In this document: positions 53,411 to 63,163 of the stretch, one piece after another
Position numbering within the stretch: position 1 is the first letter of the stretch
How the letters are laid out: each line of letters starts with the position of its first letter
Assembly (NCBI GenBank): GCA_020744425.1
Contig: JAGMUV010000031.1
Span: 434,001 to 498,000, forward strand
Direction of reading: 5' to 3'
DNA length: 64,000 nt
Source of the DNA: Dactylonectria macrodidyma
Taxonomy: Eukaryota > Ascomycota > Sordariomycetes > Hypocreales > Nectriaceae
Program-made: the position numbers and the translations under genes
The notes under the pieces: generated by a model
What the model was told of the DNA's origin: nothing
Seen by the model: the letters and a program-made list of their open reading frames with translations, nothing else
Database searches by the model: none

Positions 53411-56400
53411 CTAACACCCATGACTTCCAACAATGATACAGTCTTCTGTACTACGGCTAGCCAAGTGTAAAGCTTCTTGTTCCCTACTGTCCGTTTCTAT
53501 TCTCCTCCAAATGTCCTTGACGCCCCTTCTTCTATTAGCCAAAGGATTGTCTCCCATCTCTTCAGCGACCTGGGCCGCAATTCGCTCATCCTCAGCCTTG
53601 TTCCAGTCTAGATATGCCATCATCTCTTCTTTCGTCCATTCTCTTGACCCTGTTGACGTGATATAGCGCTTGGACATCTGTTTGTAGTCCAGGCACCACT
53701 CGTAGCTCTGCTTGCCATACCTGAGTGGGAGCCCCATCGCCTTGCGATATTGTTGGTTCGTCTTGATGCTGCCGACCGGCTGCGCTGCGTACCACGCGCT
53801 TCTTGCGGCGACATATCTTCCATATATGGCCTGTGGTGAATCGTACCTCGGTGGCGATGGCGATGGCGGGCCAGGCGAAGGAGATGGTTCATGAACAGGG
53901 GATCCTGACCGCTGAGAGGCGCCACCGGGCGAGTCTTGCAAGGTCCCAGTCACAGTCTCTGGCTGATCGGCGAGGACTGCCGGTGCCGCTGTCACTGCCG
54001 ATGCCGATGCCCCTGTCGTTGTTGATGCCTCTGTTGCTGCCGATGCCGATGCCCCTGTCGTTGTTGATGCCTCTGTTGCTGCCGATACCACTATCGCTAC
54101 CGGCGCCGCTGTTGTTACTGATGCCTCTGTTGCCGCCAGTGCCTTTGCCTCTGCTGCTACCTTTTCCAAGAGCTCTTGATGCCGCAAGGGACATGCCTTT
54201 GAATTCATTTTGTGACCGACTTCATGGCATTTGCTGCATTTTGGCGGGGCCTTTGCCCTTGCCTTTCCTATAGTCTCATCGGCTTCAAAGGAGCTTGGTA
54301 GTCTTTTTGTGCTTGATTGTGGCAGATTTGATATAGCAGCCCTTGCATCTATGCGAGTACGAGGCTCAAGAAGTAGCTGCTGCTGCCCTGGGCGCTTGAG
54401 ATGCCAATGCTTGTGGAAATGCTCAAGAAGAAGAACTTGACCTTGTTCTTGTAAGGTTTGAAGTAAGTGAGCGCAAGGTAGTCCCAGTGTTCGCATAAAA
54501 ACGCCAGTGCAGCGAGCCAAAGGGAGACTATTATCCAAAAGCCGCTTTCGTTGCTCTTCAACCTTCCTCAACGCCTCAAAAGATACCCAGCCCTGAACAG
54601 CACTATATAGAACTATACGAAGCTCAATTGGTTGTCGAAGTTGCTGTTGGGCTTGATTCGACTGTAGCTGATGGACCTGATTGGTAACAGCTCGTGTAAT
54701 AGCACCCCAAGCCTCAAATAGATCTAATGTAGATGTATTTAAATAGCTTTTAAGCAGACTATGAATACCTTCAACACGAGAGGTAACAATAGTGCCAAAG
54801 TGAAGATGCTGATCAACCCAAGCTTTTACAAGCTTCTCCTTGTGAGGGTTTAGCCACGTTGCATGTAAATATCCAATCTCATTGACGTAGGCGGGTAGAT
54901 ATCGCTGCTCAAGCTGCTGAACCCGCTGATCAAAGGCTACTTGATCAGCTGATTGAATGATCAAATGCCACTGGTTGTAGAACTCTTGCCAACTAACAAG
55001 CTCTGCCTCGATTGTCTTTGGATCTGTTCGATGTTGAATAAAGGCTGGCCGACAATAGGCAAGGACTGCCTTATTAGCATGCCAAAGGCACAGAACAGGC
55101 TTTCTATCCATACTCGTATGGAATAAGTGATGGAGTATGGAATGTTCCATACTCCATACTCCATATTCCATACGGGCCGTCCGTATTCCATACGTATGGA
55201 ATAATGGATTATTCCGGAAAATATTATCCCCGCTATTGCAGTCTGTTTCAGAGTGATCCCAAACCCATCGTTTTATGCTGGTTCATACTTCAATCTCAGC
55301 TCTGTCTGCAGCCGACAGCAGGCAAATCACTGTACAATTACTGAATTGCAGAGCTCCCAAACCTGATTCTTTGCAATAGTGGCAGTGTGAGAGATGACGT
55401 CATTTTTTGTATTCCATACGTATGGAATAAGCTTCCATACGAGGTGCATTCCATATTCCATATTCCATACGGGTCTGTATGGAGTATGGAGTATGGATAG
55501 AAAGCCTGGCACAGAAGAAGGACTGCAGATGGAAAGCAGATAGCAACTGCATTAATACAAGCTAAGGCACAGTCTGTAATAATAACAGATGGAAAGCTTG
55601 TATTGCAGATCTCATATAGAGACTTCAGTCGTTCGAGAGCCCATAGGTAGTCTTGTTCCTCTTCGCCGCTGAGGAATGCAAAGGCAATGCAGAATGATCG
55701 TTGGCAGGCATCAACGCCGATAATGTCAAGAAGCGGCATGCCATATCGATTCGTCTTATATGTGCAGTCGAGAAGAAGAAGGTCAGAATACGCTTGCAGA
55801 TAGGTAAGTGAGTCAGGATGAGCAAATAAAACTGCTGTAACCCGTCCTTCATTATCTACCTGCATACGATTCCAAAAGCCCTCTTGATCTAGCTGGTTAA
55901 TAAGAGCATGCATTGTATTCTCGCCAAAGCGAGATGTTCGTCGAGCTTCGGCAATGCTGTTGGAGATATCCTTCTGGGTTGCAATGGAATTTGACTGTTG
56001 CCGCATATAGGTTCTGATCTCCTTTGAGCTGACTCCAGCCTTCGTAAGATTGCTGATTGTTGATTTATCGTCTTTTGAGAGCCTTCGAAGAACAGGATGA
56101 GCGGTTGGATGGGTGCTTGGCGTGTGGTTATGTACAGCATATTGACTATCTGATCGATGTTGTACAACCCAGCCAGATACATCCGGTAACTCCTTTGCGG
56201 TGATAGAGAATGGGCAGAGAGTGCTTCGAGTGCAGGTTGCTCGAATACGGCTTCTTGAGGCGCTCGGAGGCCGACGGGCACGATCGCAAGTGAAGTAAAC
56301 TGTAAGCCTCCCAGACTTGCCTTTGTTGGACCTTCCGGTAACAAAGGCATAGCCTCGTGGTGCTGCCCAGCGATTGATCGCTTGGAATAGATCATCTCGA

Positions 56401-56450
56401 GATGCATATCTATGCTCAGGAGGTAAGCAGTCTTCCGGAAATTGATCCAT
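53411..56450 (-). pseudogene. MULE transposase (FAR1-like), split by a MITE
   Basis: It starts at 56450 (MDQFPEDCLPPEHRYASRDD). The N-terminal zinc-type DNA-binding region shows WAAPRGYAFVTGRSNKGKSG and CDRAR. The MULE catalytic core has LLLLDCTYKTNRYGMPLLDI (first Asp), PSVIITDCALACINAV (second Asp), a CxxH motif at the interruption (LCLWHANK), and VTSRVEGIHSLLKSYLN (Glu). A SWIM-like GLPCAHLL and a zinc knuckle (CSKCHEVGHKMNSKACPLR) follow, with Thr/Ala repeats near the C-terminus encoded by tandem DNA repeats at 53990-54120. The MITE plus its duplication is 421 bp; without it the gene is 2619 nt, exactly 873 codons, so it was functional until that insertion. Confidence 0.9.
55096..55508. 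mobile_element. MITE of TCCATAC-rich palindromes (413 bp), TSD GCACAGAA
   Basis: The ends are CAGGCTTTCTATCCATAC and its complement, flanked by GCACAGAA (55088-55095 and 55509-55516). Both flanks are full of TCCATAC/GTATGGA and ATTCCATA/TATGGAAT repeats. It is non-coding. The 8-bp duplication suits hAT- or Mutator-type mobilisation. It splits the MULE transposase between its second catalytic Asp and the CLWHANK motif. Confidence 0.9.
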
Positions 56451-56873
56451 TTAGGTTAATTGATGAGATGATGCAGAGATGAAGATAAAGATGCTTAACC
56501 CCTGAAAATCGCTCCCTCGAAATCACTTAATAATAAATGCTTAGTCAGGGCACTGTGCCCCTAGCCCGCTGACAGGGGGGTCTGTGCCCCGAGCACACAG
56601 GCCCTGTGCGCCTAGACGGCGCCGAGGTGCAGTTGCGCTTACTAATCGGGTAATCACTTAAACCGGTGGCAAATTTCGGGGTTGAAAAATCCCCAGACCT
56701 TAAGACCTTTCGTACCGAAAGGCATTGGTGGCATGGTGCCCAAATAACCCCGCTCACGAAAATTTGTCTTAAGCCCTCAACTTGTTGCCAGCACTCGGCT
56801 CCCGATCAATGGTCCTTGATATCCAGTACCATATGTTGGCCGCAGTAGGATTCCTAAACCAACACAGGAAAAT

Positions 56874-58628
56874 ATGGATTCGCTTATCTTTCGCACCTTT
56901 ATGCTACTTAATTCCCCTCAAGACTCCGGGGAAGAGGTCCAACTTGGATCCTCAGTTATCGAAATCCAGATTGACCCTACAGGATTGGCAGGGGATATGA
57001 TTAGCGTCGATAGCCGGGAGCAACCCCAGAAGAGCACCAAGCCCACCGTTCGGCTTTTCAAATCATTGAATGAGCTCAAATCATCGCCTGAACCGGCGGA
57101 CGACTCCGCCACTGGGTTCCGAGCAGCCACCTTTCAGTGGAGGGGCGCCAATCCGAAACCCTGGTGCATACTGGAAGGATATGATTTCTTCGACTCTACC
57201 TATTCCAAACAAGGCATTGCATCGCGGGCTGTCCGATACGTGAGAAAAGAACTAGCCGAACTTGCCGGACGCTCAAGACCGCGCTGGACTCGGACCGTTA
57301 GGAGGCTACGACTGGAGGGTCGGCTCAACGGAGTGCTGAGAGGTATACAATGCCCATCCTTATAGCACGCCTGGGGCCCGTCACAATGAGCTGGCTAACA
57401 GTTTTCAGCATCAATCGTGTGCGAGACGCATACCGCCAAGGCAGTTGCCAGCGAGATCAGGAAAAATCCGCTCTCCCTTTTGGCATCGACAGAACGATTC
57501 CTGACAGAGCTTGGACAACTTGGGGAAATATATCGCCCACAGAGGACGAGACGCAATCTCAAGCAAATCTTTCTGCTTCAACTCCACCACGCCAACCTTA
57601 ACCTATTTTCCGACTTCTTGCAGAGCTTCGCAACGGACTATGCCACCCCTCGCATGTTTATGTTCGACCCTCGCCAAGCCGAACTGCGGCGCTGGAATCT
57701 GAAAGCCATTGTGACGGACTCTCAGCTCTATAGACGATTCACCAGCCTTGGTGCCGAGCTGACGGCTACCACCGAGTCGCTGCTCGACGTCGTCTTAGCC
57801 CTGGAGGACGACACAAGGCTGGCAGCTCTGGGTGCTGAGATCCGGGGCTGTAGCAAGGACGTCACAACGCGTCTTAGCAGAATGTCAGACGACCTGGACC
57901 ACCATCTCCAGCTGCTCAGCCTGTCCAGGGACATGAACCAGTCGGGCAACGTCCAGATGCTAACGCTTCTAGCCACGATTTTCCTGCCCCTGTCCCTCTC
58001 AGCCGGCGTCCTCAGCATGCAGTCGCGCTTCAAGGACTTGGGCGATCTGCTGTACGATTTCTTCGGCGTCGTGGTTCTCCTCGCGGCGGTGGTTGCGCTC
58101 TTGCTTGTGGCCATGTTTGTATTCTCCTTGGCGAAAGAGCTGGAGAGCAGGCTCTGGAGGTACCGTCTGTACAAGGCGTACCTGCGTCCTGCTCTCCTGG
58201 CCACGATGGCGGCCATCGCGTTGATATTCGGCGCGCTCGTGCTGACATCCTTCGTGGTGGGTATGTTCAAGGACGTGGTGCTTGGGGCAAAGATTCTGGG
58301 CTATGGAATCCTCGCGGCGATCGGCGCACCGGTGGTGATTACAGTTGCAGTCCTTGTGGTGCGCTGGATCACTGGCCTAATGGGCCGAGCCGTCGACAAG
58401 GTGCCCAGATGGGAAATCGGCAGGCAGAAGGAGAAGCAAGACGACCTCGAGGGGGACTTGGGCCGTGAGCCGAAAGGAAAGGAAGCTGCTGTGAATGGCT
58501 CTGAGGACCCAGGTGTCAAGGTCCAAGCCGAGCCTCTTGGTCCCGATAGCCAGGATGCCACCTGCACGCCGCCGACTGCGCGTGCTGCAGATAAGTCTCT
58601 AGAAGATGTTGAACGCCGTCTCACGTAG
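56874..58628 (+). CDS. CorA-like membrane protein with extra hydrophobic helices
   Basis: Two exons, 56874-57342 and 57409-58628, give 562 aa. The 66-nt intron has a GTATAC donor, GCTAACA branch and TTTCAG acceptor, and joins ...LRG/A to SIVCETHTAK in frame. The ATG at 56874 begins MDSLIFRTFMLLNS. The middle is helical (LARVV-like ATTESLLDVVLALEDDTRLA). Then come MLTLLATIFLPLSLSAGVLS and FFGVVVLLAAVVALLLVAMF, the CorA-like pair, and two or three more hydrophobic stretches (ALLATMAAIALIFGALVLTS, AIGAPVVITVAVLVV). Classic CorA has only two helices. GMN is replaced by SMQS. The C-terminal tail is charged and disordered. It is intact although enclosed by transposon structures, and lies between the arms of the large inverted repeat. 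Confidence 0.7.
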
Positions 58629-59530
58629 TTGATAGAGTGCCCTGAAACGAAGAATGAGTGGAAGGGTTTACTACCGCTCCCGAGTTGCCAGCGAATTTTT
58701 TGCTGCCGTCACACTGCCAAACTCCGCGCCAAGCCTCCCTCTGATTGGCTTTGCTGATTTGTACGGTAACATGATTTGCCCCGCCGAGCTGCCATGGCTC
58801 AGCAAGCGACCACGACCGTTGGTACCTCAATTTCCTTGCGAGGACGACTCCCACTAGACATGGGATCACAAGATCCAGATCATCCTTCTGGAGTAAAAGT
58901 CCCGCTTTCTTCTTCTGTATGCCCTTGCGGATCCAGAGATTCGGGGCATTATAGAGTGTTGCTTTGCTGCCGTCACATACTGCACCGAAGAGCACTCGAC
59001 TCAACATGTAGCGGTAGTTCATTCTCAAATGAAAGAGAGCTGGCACCGGTAGTGCCCATCGCAAGCTGTCGACGGCCCGGGCAGATCTGGATCGACGCGA
59101 CTTGACTGTTCTGATTCGCTGAGTCGTCTTCTGGTCGCCATAAATGAGGAACAGCCGCTCCTGGAACGCGTCTTCTGGCAGCTTGTATTGCTCTTCGAAG
59201 ATGTTCGCTAGAACATTCAGGTTGCCCACGTTTGTGCTCTTGTTGTGTGGAATAGGCCCTAGAGAGACATGACTCGTCTTCTGTCTTGGTAGGATACCTA
59301 TCGCTGGCATCGAAGGAGGATTCGACATGGCAATGCAGTCCGGAAATGCACTTTCGATAGCCTCATAGACAAGATATCGGGGAATTCTATGACTTTATGG
59401 TATCAGCCACTTGAACAGAATACAGGCAACCGCATTCTTACCTCCAATTCCACGGCATGTCTCTCATTTCCCGGTGCGCAGATGATATCCGGCAGCCTCA
59501 GCTTTACCGACTGGTTCAGCACAAGGGTCG
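58621..59530 (-). pseudogene. DUF6589-like protein remnant
   Basis: The minus-strand frame 58621-59328 shows GPIPHNKSTNVGNLNVLANI, FLIYGDQKTTQRIRTVKSRR, WALPVPALFHLRMNYRYML and KATLYNAPNLWIRKGIQKKK. This pattern (GDQ-T...R, then W-LPVPALFHL-MNY) is what I know of the fungal DUF6589 family, whose members are repeat-like and of unknown function. An upstream exon with a GTAAGAATG donor lies at about 59430-59530 (VKLRLPDIICAPGNE). The C-terminal half loses similarity, so it is probably truncated. It is convergent with the CorA-like gene, overlapping it by 8 nt. Confidence 0.6.
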
Positions 59531-59532
59531 GA

Positions 59533-59683
59533 CCCACTACACTGTAAATCCACGTGGACCACATATAAGTGGCCCATCTCTATTACATCCACTTGTCGGC
59601 GCTCAGATTACGTAATAATCCACTACACTTGGACCTGAAAGTGGATGTAATGGAGTGGATTTAGGTGGATTTAGGTACAGTGG
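59533..59683. repeat. Small foldback element (~150 bp) of GTGGAT motifs
   Basis: The left arm CCACTACACTGTAAATCCAC...ATTACATCCACT pairs imperfectly with the right arm AGTGGATGTAAT...GGATTTAGGTACAGTGG. It is non-coding. No clear target duplication. Confidence 0.55.
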
Positions 59684-60586
59684 CATATTCCCTGGCCCTG
59701 TACGGTTCATAGTACTTATTTTTGTATATAATTGCCTATTAAATCGAGGTACCTAGACCCAAGTTAGCCGAGGTCGATCACCCCTACAGCTAATCTTATA
59801 ACATTAGACGAGAAAATACCCCTATTGGGCGCGTTTTCTACAGATTTCCTGTTTGTTTTTGCCCCAAAAATATTTTTTCAGTCCGAAGGACTTCTATGCC
59901 TTTCGGTACGAAAGGTCTTCTTAAGCTCTGGGATTCCACCCCCAAAATTTTGGCCCCCCCTTGCAAAATTACCGGATTAGGTGATTACCCGATTCGGAAG
60001 CGCAACTGCACCTCCTGTTGGTCCGGATTAACCCCATCCAGGTCCCTGTAATGGTCCGAATCCTCCCACTCTCATTTGCCACATGTGGGTGGACTTCGAA
60101 TTCACCCTCGCCCCCCCGAGATCAAGTGTAAAGAAGTCTTCATTGGCTGCGTTTTTTCTGTTGAGAATCACGTGGGATTCACGTGAACTTTTAATTTATA
60201 ATAACAGGAGACGCAAACCGCAAGCGGTCTGCCCAAAAAGAGCCTTGAGGAACGAAGTTAAAGACGAAAATCGGCCAACGCAACTTGAGAAAATTTTGGG
60301 GTTTTGAGCTGATATTTTGAGCTGACATGAAATTTGGATGAAGCAACAAGATCAGTAGCTTGGTCACCGTGACGTCATCCCAAGCTCGACTGTGAGGCGT
60401 GATTGGCATGTCGAGACTTGAAACGTATCAAGGCTCTTTACAAAACATTAGGAAAACCTTAATAGCAATCCGGGCGGAGTCATATTACTGGCACTCACTC
60501 TCCCAAAAGCTCACGATTACAACCATTGTGGTCAATTTATTTGATTGCAAGATACAGCATCTACCGTCCTCTCTCTCATCGTGAAC

Positions 60587-61132
60587 ATGTCGACGTGCCC
60601 GGTTCGGTTCCAATTTTCGTGCGACAATATCCCTGAAGGTCTGAATTTTACTCACGAGATTTCAAAGAGTCTCGTCAGGCCCCTATCCTATGCCCGGCAA
60701 GATGATTCATACGCCTATCGTTTTCAACGTGCAGTACTGCCTTTTTTAAAAGAACACGAACCGGCTTGTCGCGCAGCATCTAATCCGTTTTGCGGAATTT
60801 GCGGATCACCCATCGCGACCGTTCTACAGACGCCAATGTCCTTTCTTCACAAAGAGGGTGATCCCTACGTTGGAGTTCTTGTTAGCGGAGTGTGTGGGAA
60901 AGGCGAATGCGAAAGCCAGACGCGACAAGCCATCCAGGAGGAGATGTTCGAAGTTGGAGCAGGGGCCGAGGCTCAGGTGGAAGCCATAGTTTGCGCGGTG
61001 TGCGGAAAGATAGAAGGGATCAGGAAGTGCGGGCGGTGCAAAGCTGTGGCATACTGTGGCAAAGACCACCAGAAGGCAGACTGGAAGACACACAGGGGAG
61101 CGTGTGTATCTCGGGACGAAGAAAGTAACTGA
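60587..61132 (+). CDS. MYND zinc-finger protein
   Basis: 181 aa from the ATG at 60587 (MSTCPVRFQFSCDNIPEGLN); the frame is open 42 nt upstream but this start matches a normal protein N-terminus. The C-terminal MYND finger is clear: CAVCGKIEGIRKCGRCKAVA, then YCGKDHQKADWKTHRGAC, with the full set of Cys and His ligands. An additional CGICGSP and a later CGKGEC suggest a second metal site at about residues 65-105. MYND fingers mediate protein-protein contacts. Single exon, intact. No neighbour gives a functional clue. Confidence 0.85.
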   Translation: MSTCPVRFQFSCDNIPEGLNFTHEISKSLVRPLSYARQDDSYAYRFQRAVLPFLKEHEPACRAASNPFCGICGSPIATVLQTPMSFLHKEGDPYVGVLVSGVCGKGECESQTRQAIQEEMFEVGAGAEAQVEAIVCAVCGKIEGIRKCGRCKAVAYCGKDHQKADWKTHRGACVSRDEESN

Positions 61133-61260
61133 ACAGGGGAGTCACCTTGCAAGAGTCGCCTTGCAAGATCGAGAGTCATGGCTAGGTATAGGACAGGAGG
61201 GTGAAAGGGAGAAATACATTCAAATGTAGAGGCGCCTGACACCATGGCAGTGACCATTGT

Positions 61261-62374
61261 CTACTCTCTATCGGCATATTTCTTAGGGGGGTGCCGGCTG
61301 CGATGCGGCCGTGTTCCACCATCAGGACTGGGGGAAGGGGCTAATGTGATTGAGGATTCCTCAGCATCAGCTATAATCAACGGGGATGGGGGATTGGGTA
61401 AGGCTTTTGCGTTGTCCGCTAGGTGCGGTAGATGGAGGCGGCCCCCTGTCGCTTCTTGCGAAGTTGGATTCCCATAGGATGGCTCCGCAACGTCGCTGGC
61501 GCCCTCGGAGACGGGCTGTCTCTTTGAAGGGGTGGATGGAGTAGCCCGGCCCTCCCAGCGAGCGGACCGCTTTGAAGGCGGAGTAGCGGTCGGAGTCGGC
61601 GTGGCCGGGGGGACTTGGGCAGGCCTCGGCAGGTAGGCCAAGTCCAGGACACGGAGGGCCAAATGATTGGTGTCAGTGGTGCGACCAGCTACCTTGGCGG
61701 TGATGCTCAGGAGAGCTCCCGGTGATGGTGTTCTGACTTTTTGCCACCGCTTCGTATTTTCAGAGAAACAAGCCACAGAGAACGGGACCGGAGATGCCTT
61801 TGAGGCGTCGTACACGGATGTTTCAACGGTGAACCGGCGAGGCTCAGAAGGGTCGCTGGTGTTGTCGTTAGGTGATGGCACGGATCCGATAACGGTCACT
61901 ATCGGGAGCCACTGTCCTGGTAAGTAGCGGCGATACTCTTCGAAGTCGGAGACGTCACCAGGGTGTCTAGGAAGGTCAGGCCGTGTGAGACCGAGTGTGA
62001 GTCGTGACGTACCTCGACAAACTGAGGGCCTGGACGCTGATCTCTAGTGTGCCGCCCACGGACTGGGTGGCGGAGAAGCGGCCGTCGGCATAGAAGAAGG
62101 TGTTAGGGGTGTAGAGGTCGCGCTCTTCTCGCGTCAAATAGGCATGAATGCGGGTGCGAATGGGCTCGATGTCGATGCTAGAAGTATAGAAGCCGTCCTC
62201 CTCAAAGATGTTGACGTCAGCCTGGATCTCGACGTAGTTGGGTGCGTTTTCCCGACTCGGGTCGTCCGTGATGCTGTCCACAAAGTCTCGCAGGTGGATG
62301 GTATTCGAGAAGGTCACTTGCCGAGACATGTCGAGCAGAGGTTGAAGGCCGAAGCAATGCATGGAAAGGGGCAA
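61261..62374 (-). CDS. Unknown protein, OB-fold-like, with disordered C-terminus
   Basis: Two exons, 62013-62374 and 61261-61855 (complement), give 318 aa. The 157-nt intron uses GTACGT and a CCTAAC branch with a CAG acceptor at 61856, which keeps the frame (LSLS-SDPSEPRRF). The start may be 62374 or the internal Met of MSRQVTFSNTIHLRDF. The first ~190 residues look like one or two beta-rich domains (DGRFSATQSVGGTLEISVQA, WQKVRTPSPGALLSITAKVA, TNHLALRVLDLAYLPR), similar to oligonucleotide-binding folds; that is inference. The remainder is Pro/Ser/Arg-rich with SKR motifs that could be nuclear signals. It is divergent to the gene at 63164, 789 bp apart. Family not recognised. Confidence 0.6.
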
Positions 62375-62690
62375 GGAGTCGGGGGGTGCATGAGGGGCTC
62401 ATATAAGGGCTTCATCCCAAATTTTTGACACACCGCCTAGGTCGAGCCACCGGGTGTTGTGACGGACGCGGTGTTAGAGGAGAAAATGTTGCATCTAGCA
62501 GATGGAAGTGATCATATGTTTGAGAAGCTCTTGCTATTCATCCTATCTAATGAGGGTCTTTGGGTCAGTCTTATAGATGAAGAGACTGATGATGACCTCG
62601 GATGATATCGGACAGCCGAGACGGTCCGGATGCTACGGACTATTTGAATTTATCTAGCTATTCACCTGATCAGAGGAAAGGCCGGTCTTG

Positions 62691-62747
62691 TGATGAGGCT
62701 GATGACGAGGCCGATGACGAGGCCGGTGACGAGGCCAGTGGCTATGG
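62691..62747. repeat. Short GATGACGAGGCC minisatellite
   Basis: Four to five degenerate head-to-tail copies of a 12-bp unit. It lies in the shared upstream region of the two divergent genes. No coding support. Confidence 0.7.
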
Positions 62748-63163
62748 ACGCCTATGACGAAAGACAGAAAGCTTGACTGTTATCATAACCGTAGAAATCC
62801 GATATCCAGATATGTGACAGAAAACCTTAATATCTCCGCCAAATCGATTGGCGAGGGCAGAAGACGGCAGACATTGAGACGCCCGGAAGATATCACCATC
62901 GATTCAAGGCAATATAGCCTGCCTTTGCGGCCCTGGGTGGAATGGTATCTCCGCTTCTGCCGGAGCAAAGGATCAGGGGAAACCCGGGTTGAGACGTAGA
63001 GGACGGATTCTAGGACTACGCAGGAGCAAGGCCCAGGGTCGGAGGGTCGGGCGGTAGGAGGTCATGGACAAGGTGGTAGGATTATTTATCTGGGGCCCTG
63101 CGTCGTGTTTTGTACAGCGTGGCAGAAATACTAAGGTAGGAGAGCTAGTAAAGGCGATTCATT

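Larger units (their letters stand above)
53128..56623 (-). mobile_element. MULE (Mutator-like element), 3496 bp, TSD GAGGTGCAGT
   Basis: Perfect 89-bp terminal inverted repeats (53128-53216 and 56535-56623) begin GGCGCCGTCTAGGCGCACAG. The 10-bp duplication GAGGTGCAGT flanks it (53118-53127 and 56624-56633), within the 8-11 bp range known for Mutator-like elements. The transposase gene is on the minus strand and is interrupted only by a MITE. The element sits in the left arm of the large inverted repeat, whose sequence continues without loss across the site. Confidence 0.95.
52860..60275. mobile_element. Large inverted-repeat structure carrying a CorA-like gene
   Basis: The left arm (52860-53127, continued at 56634-56745 after a MULE insertion) matches the complement of the right arm (59885-60275). 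Shared blocks include TTCGTTCCTCAAGGCTCT, GTTTGCGTCTCCTG, GGTTAATCCGGACCAACAGG, GAGGTGCAGTTGCGCTT, AATCGGGTAATCAC and GACCTTTCGTACCGAAAGG. The arms are about 380-400 bp and diverged. Between them lie the CorA-like gene (56874-58628) and a DUF6589-like remnant. It could be an old DNA transposon with long terminal repeats or an inverted duplication that trapped host genes; no target duplication was found, and the outer limits are approximate. Confidence 0.6.
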
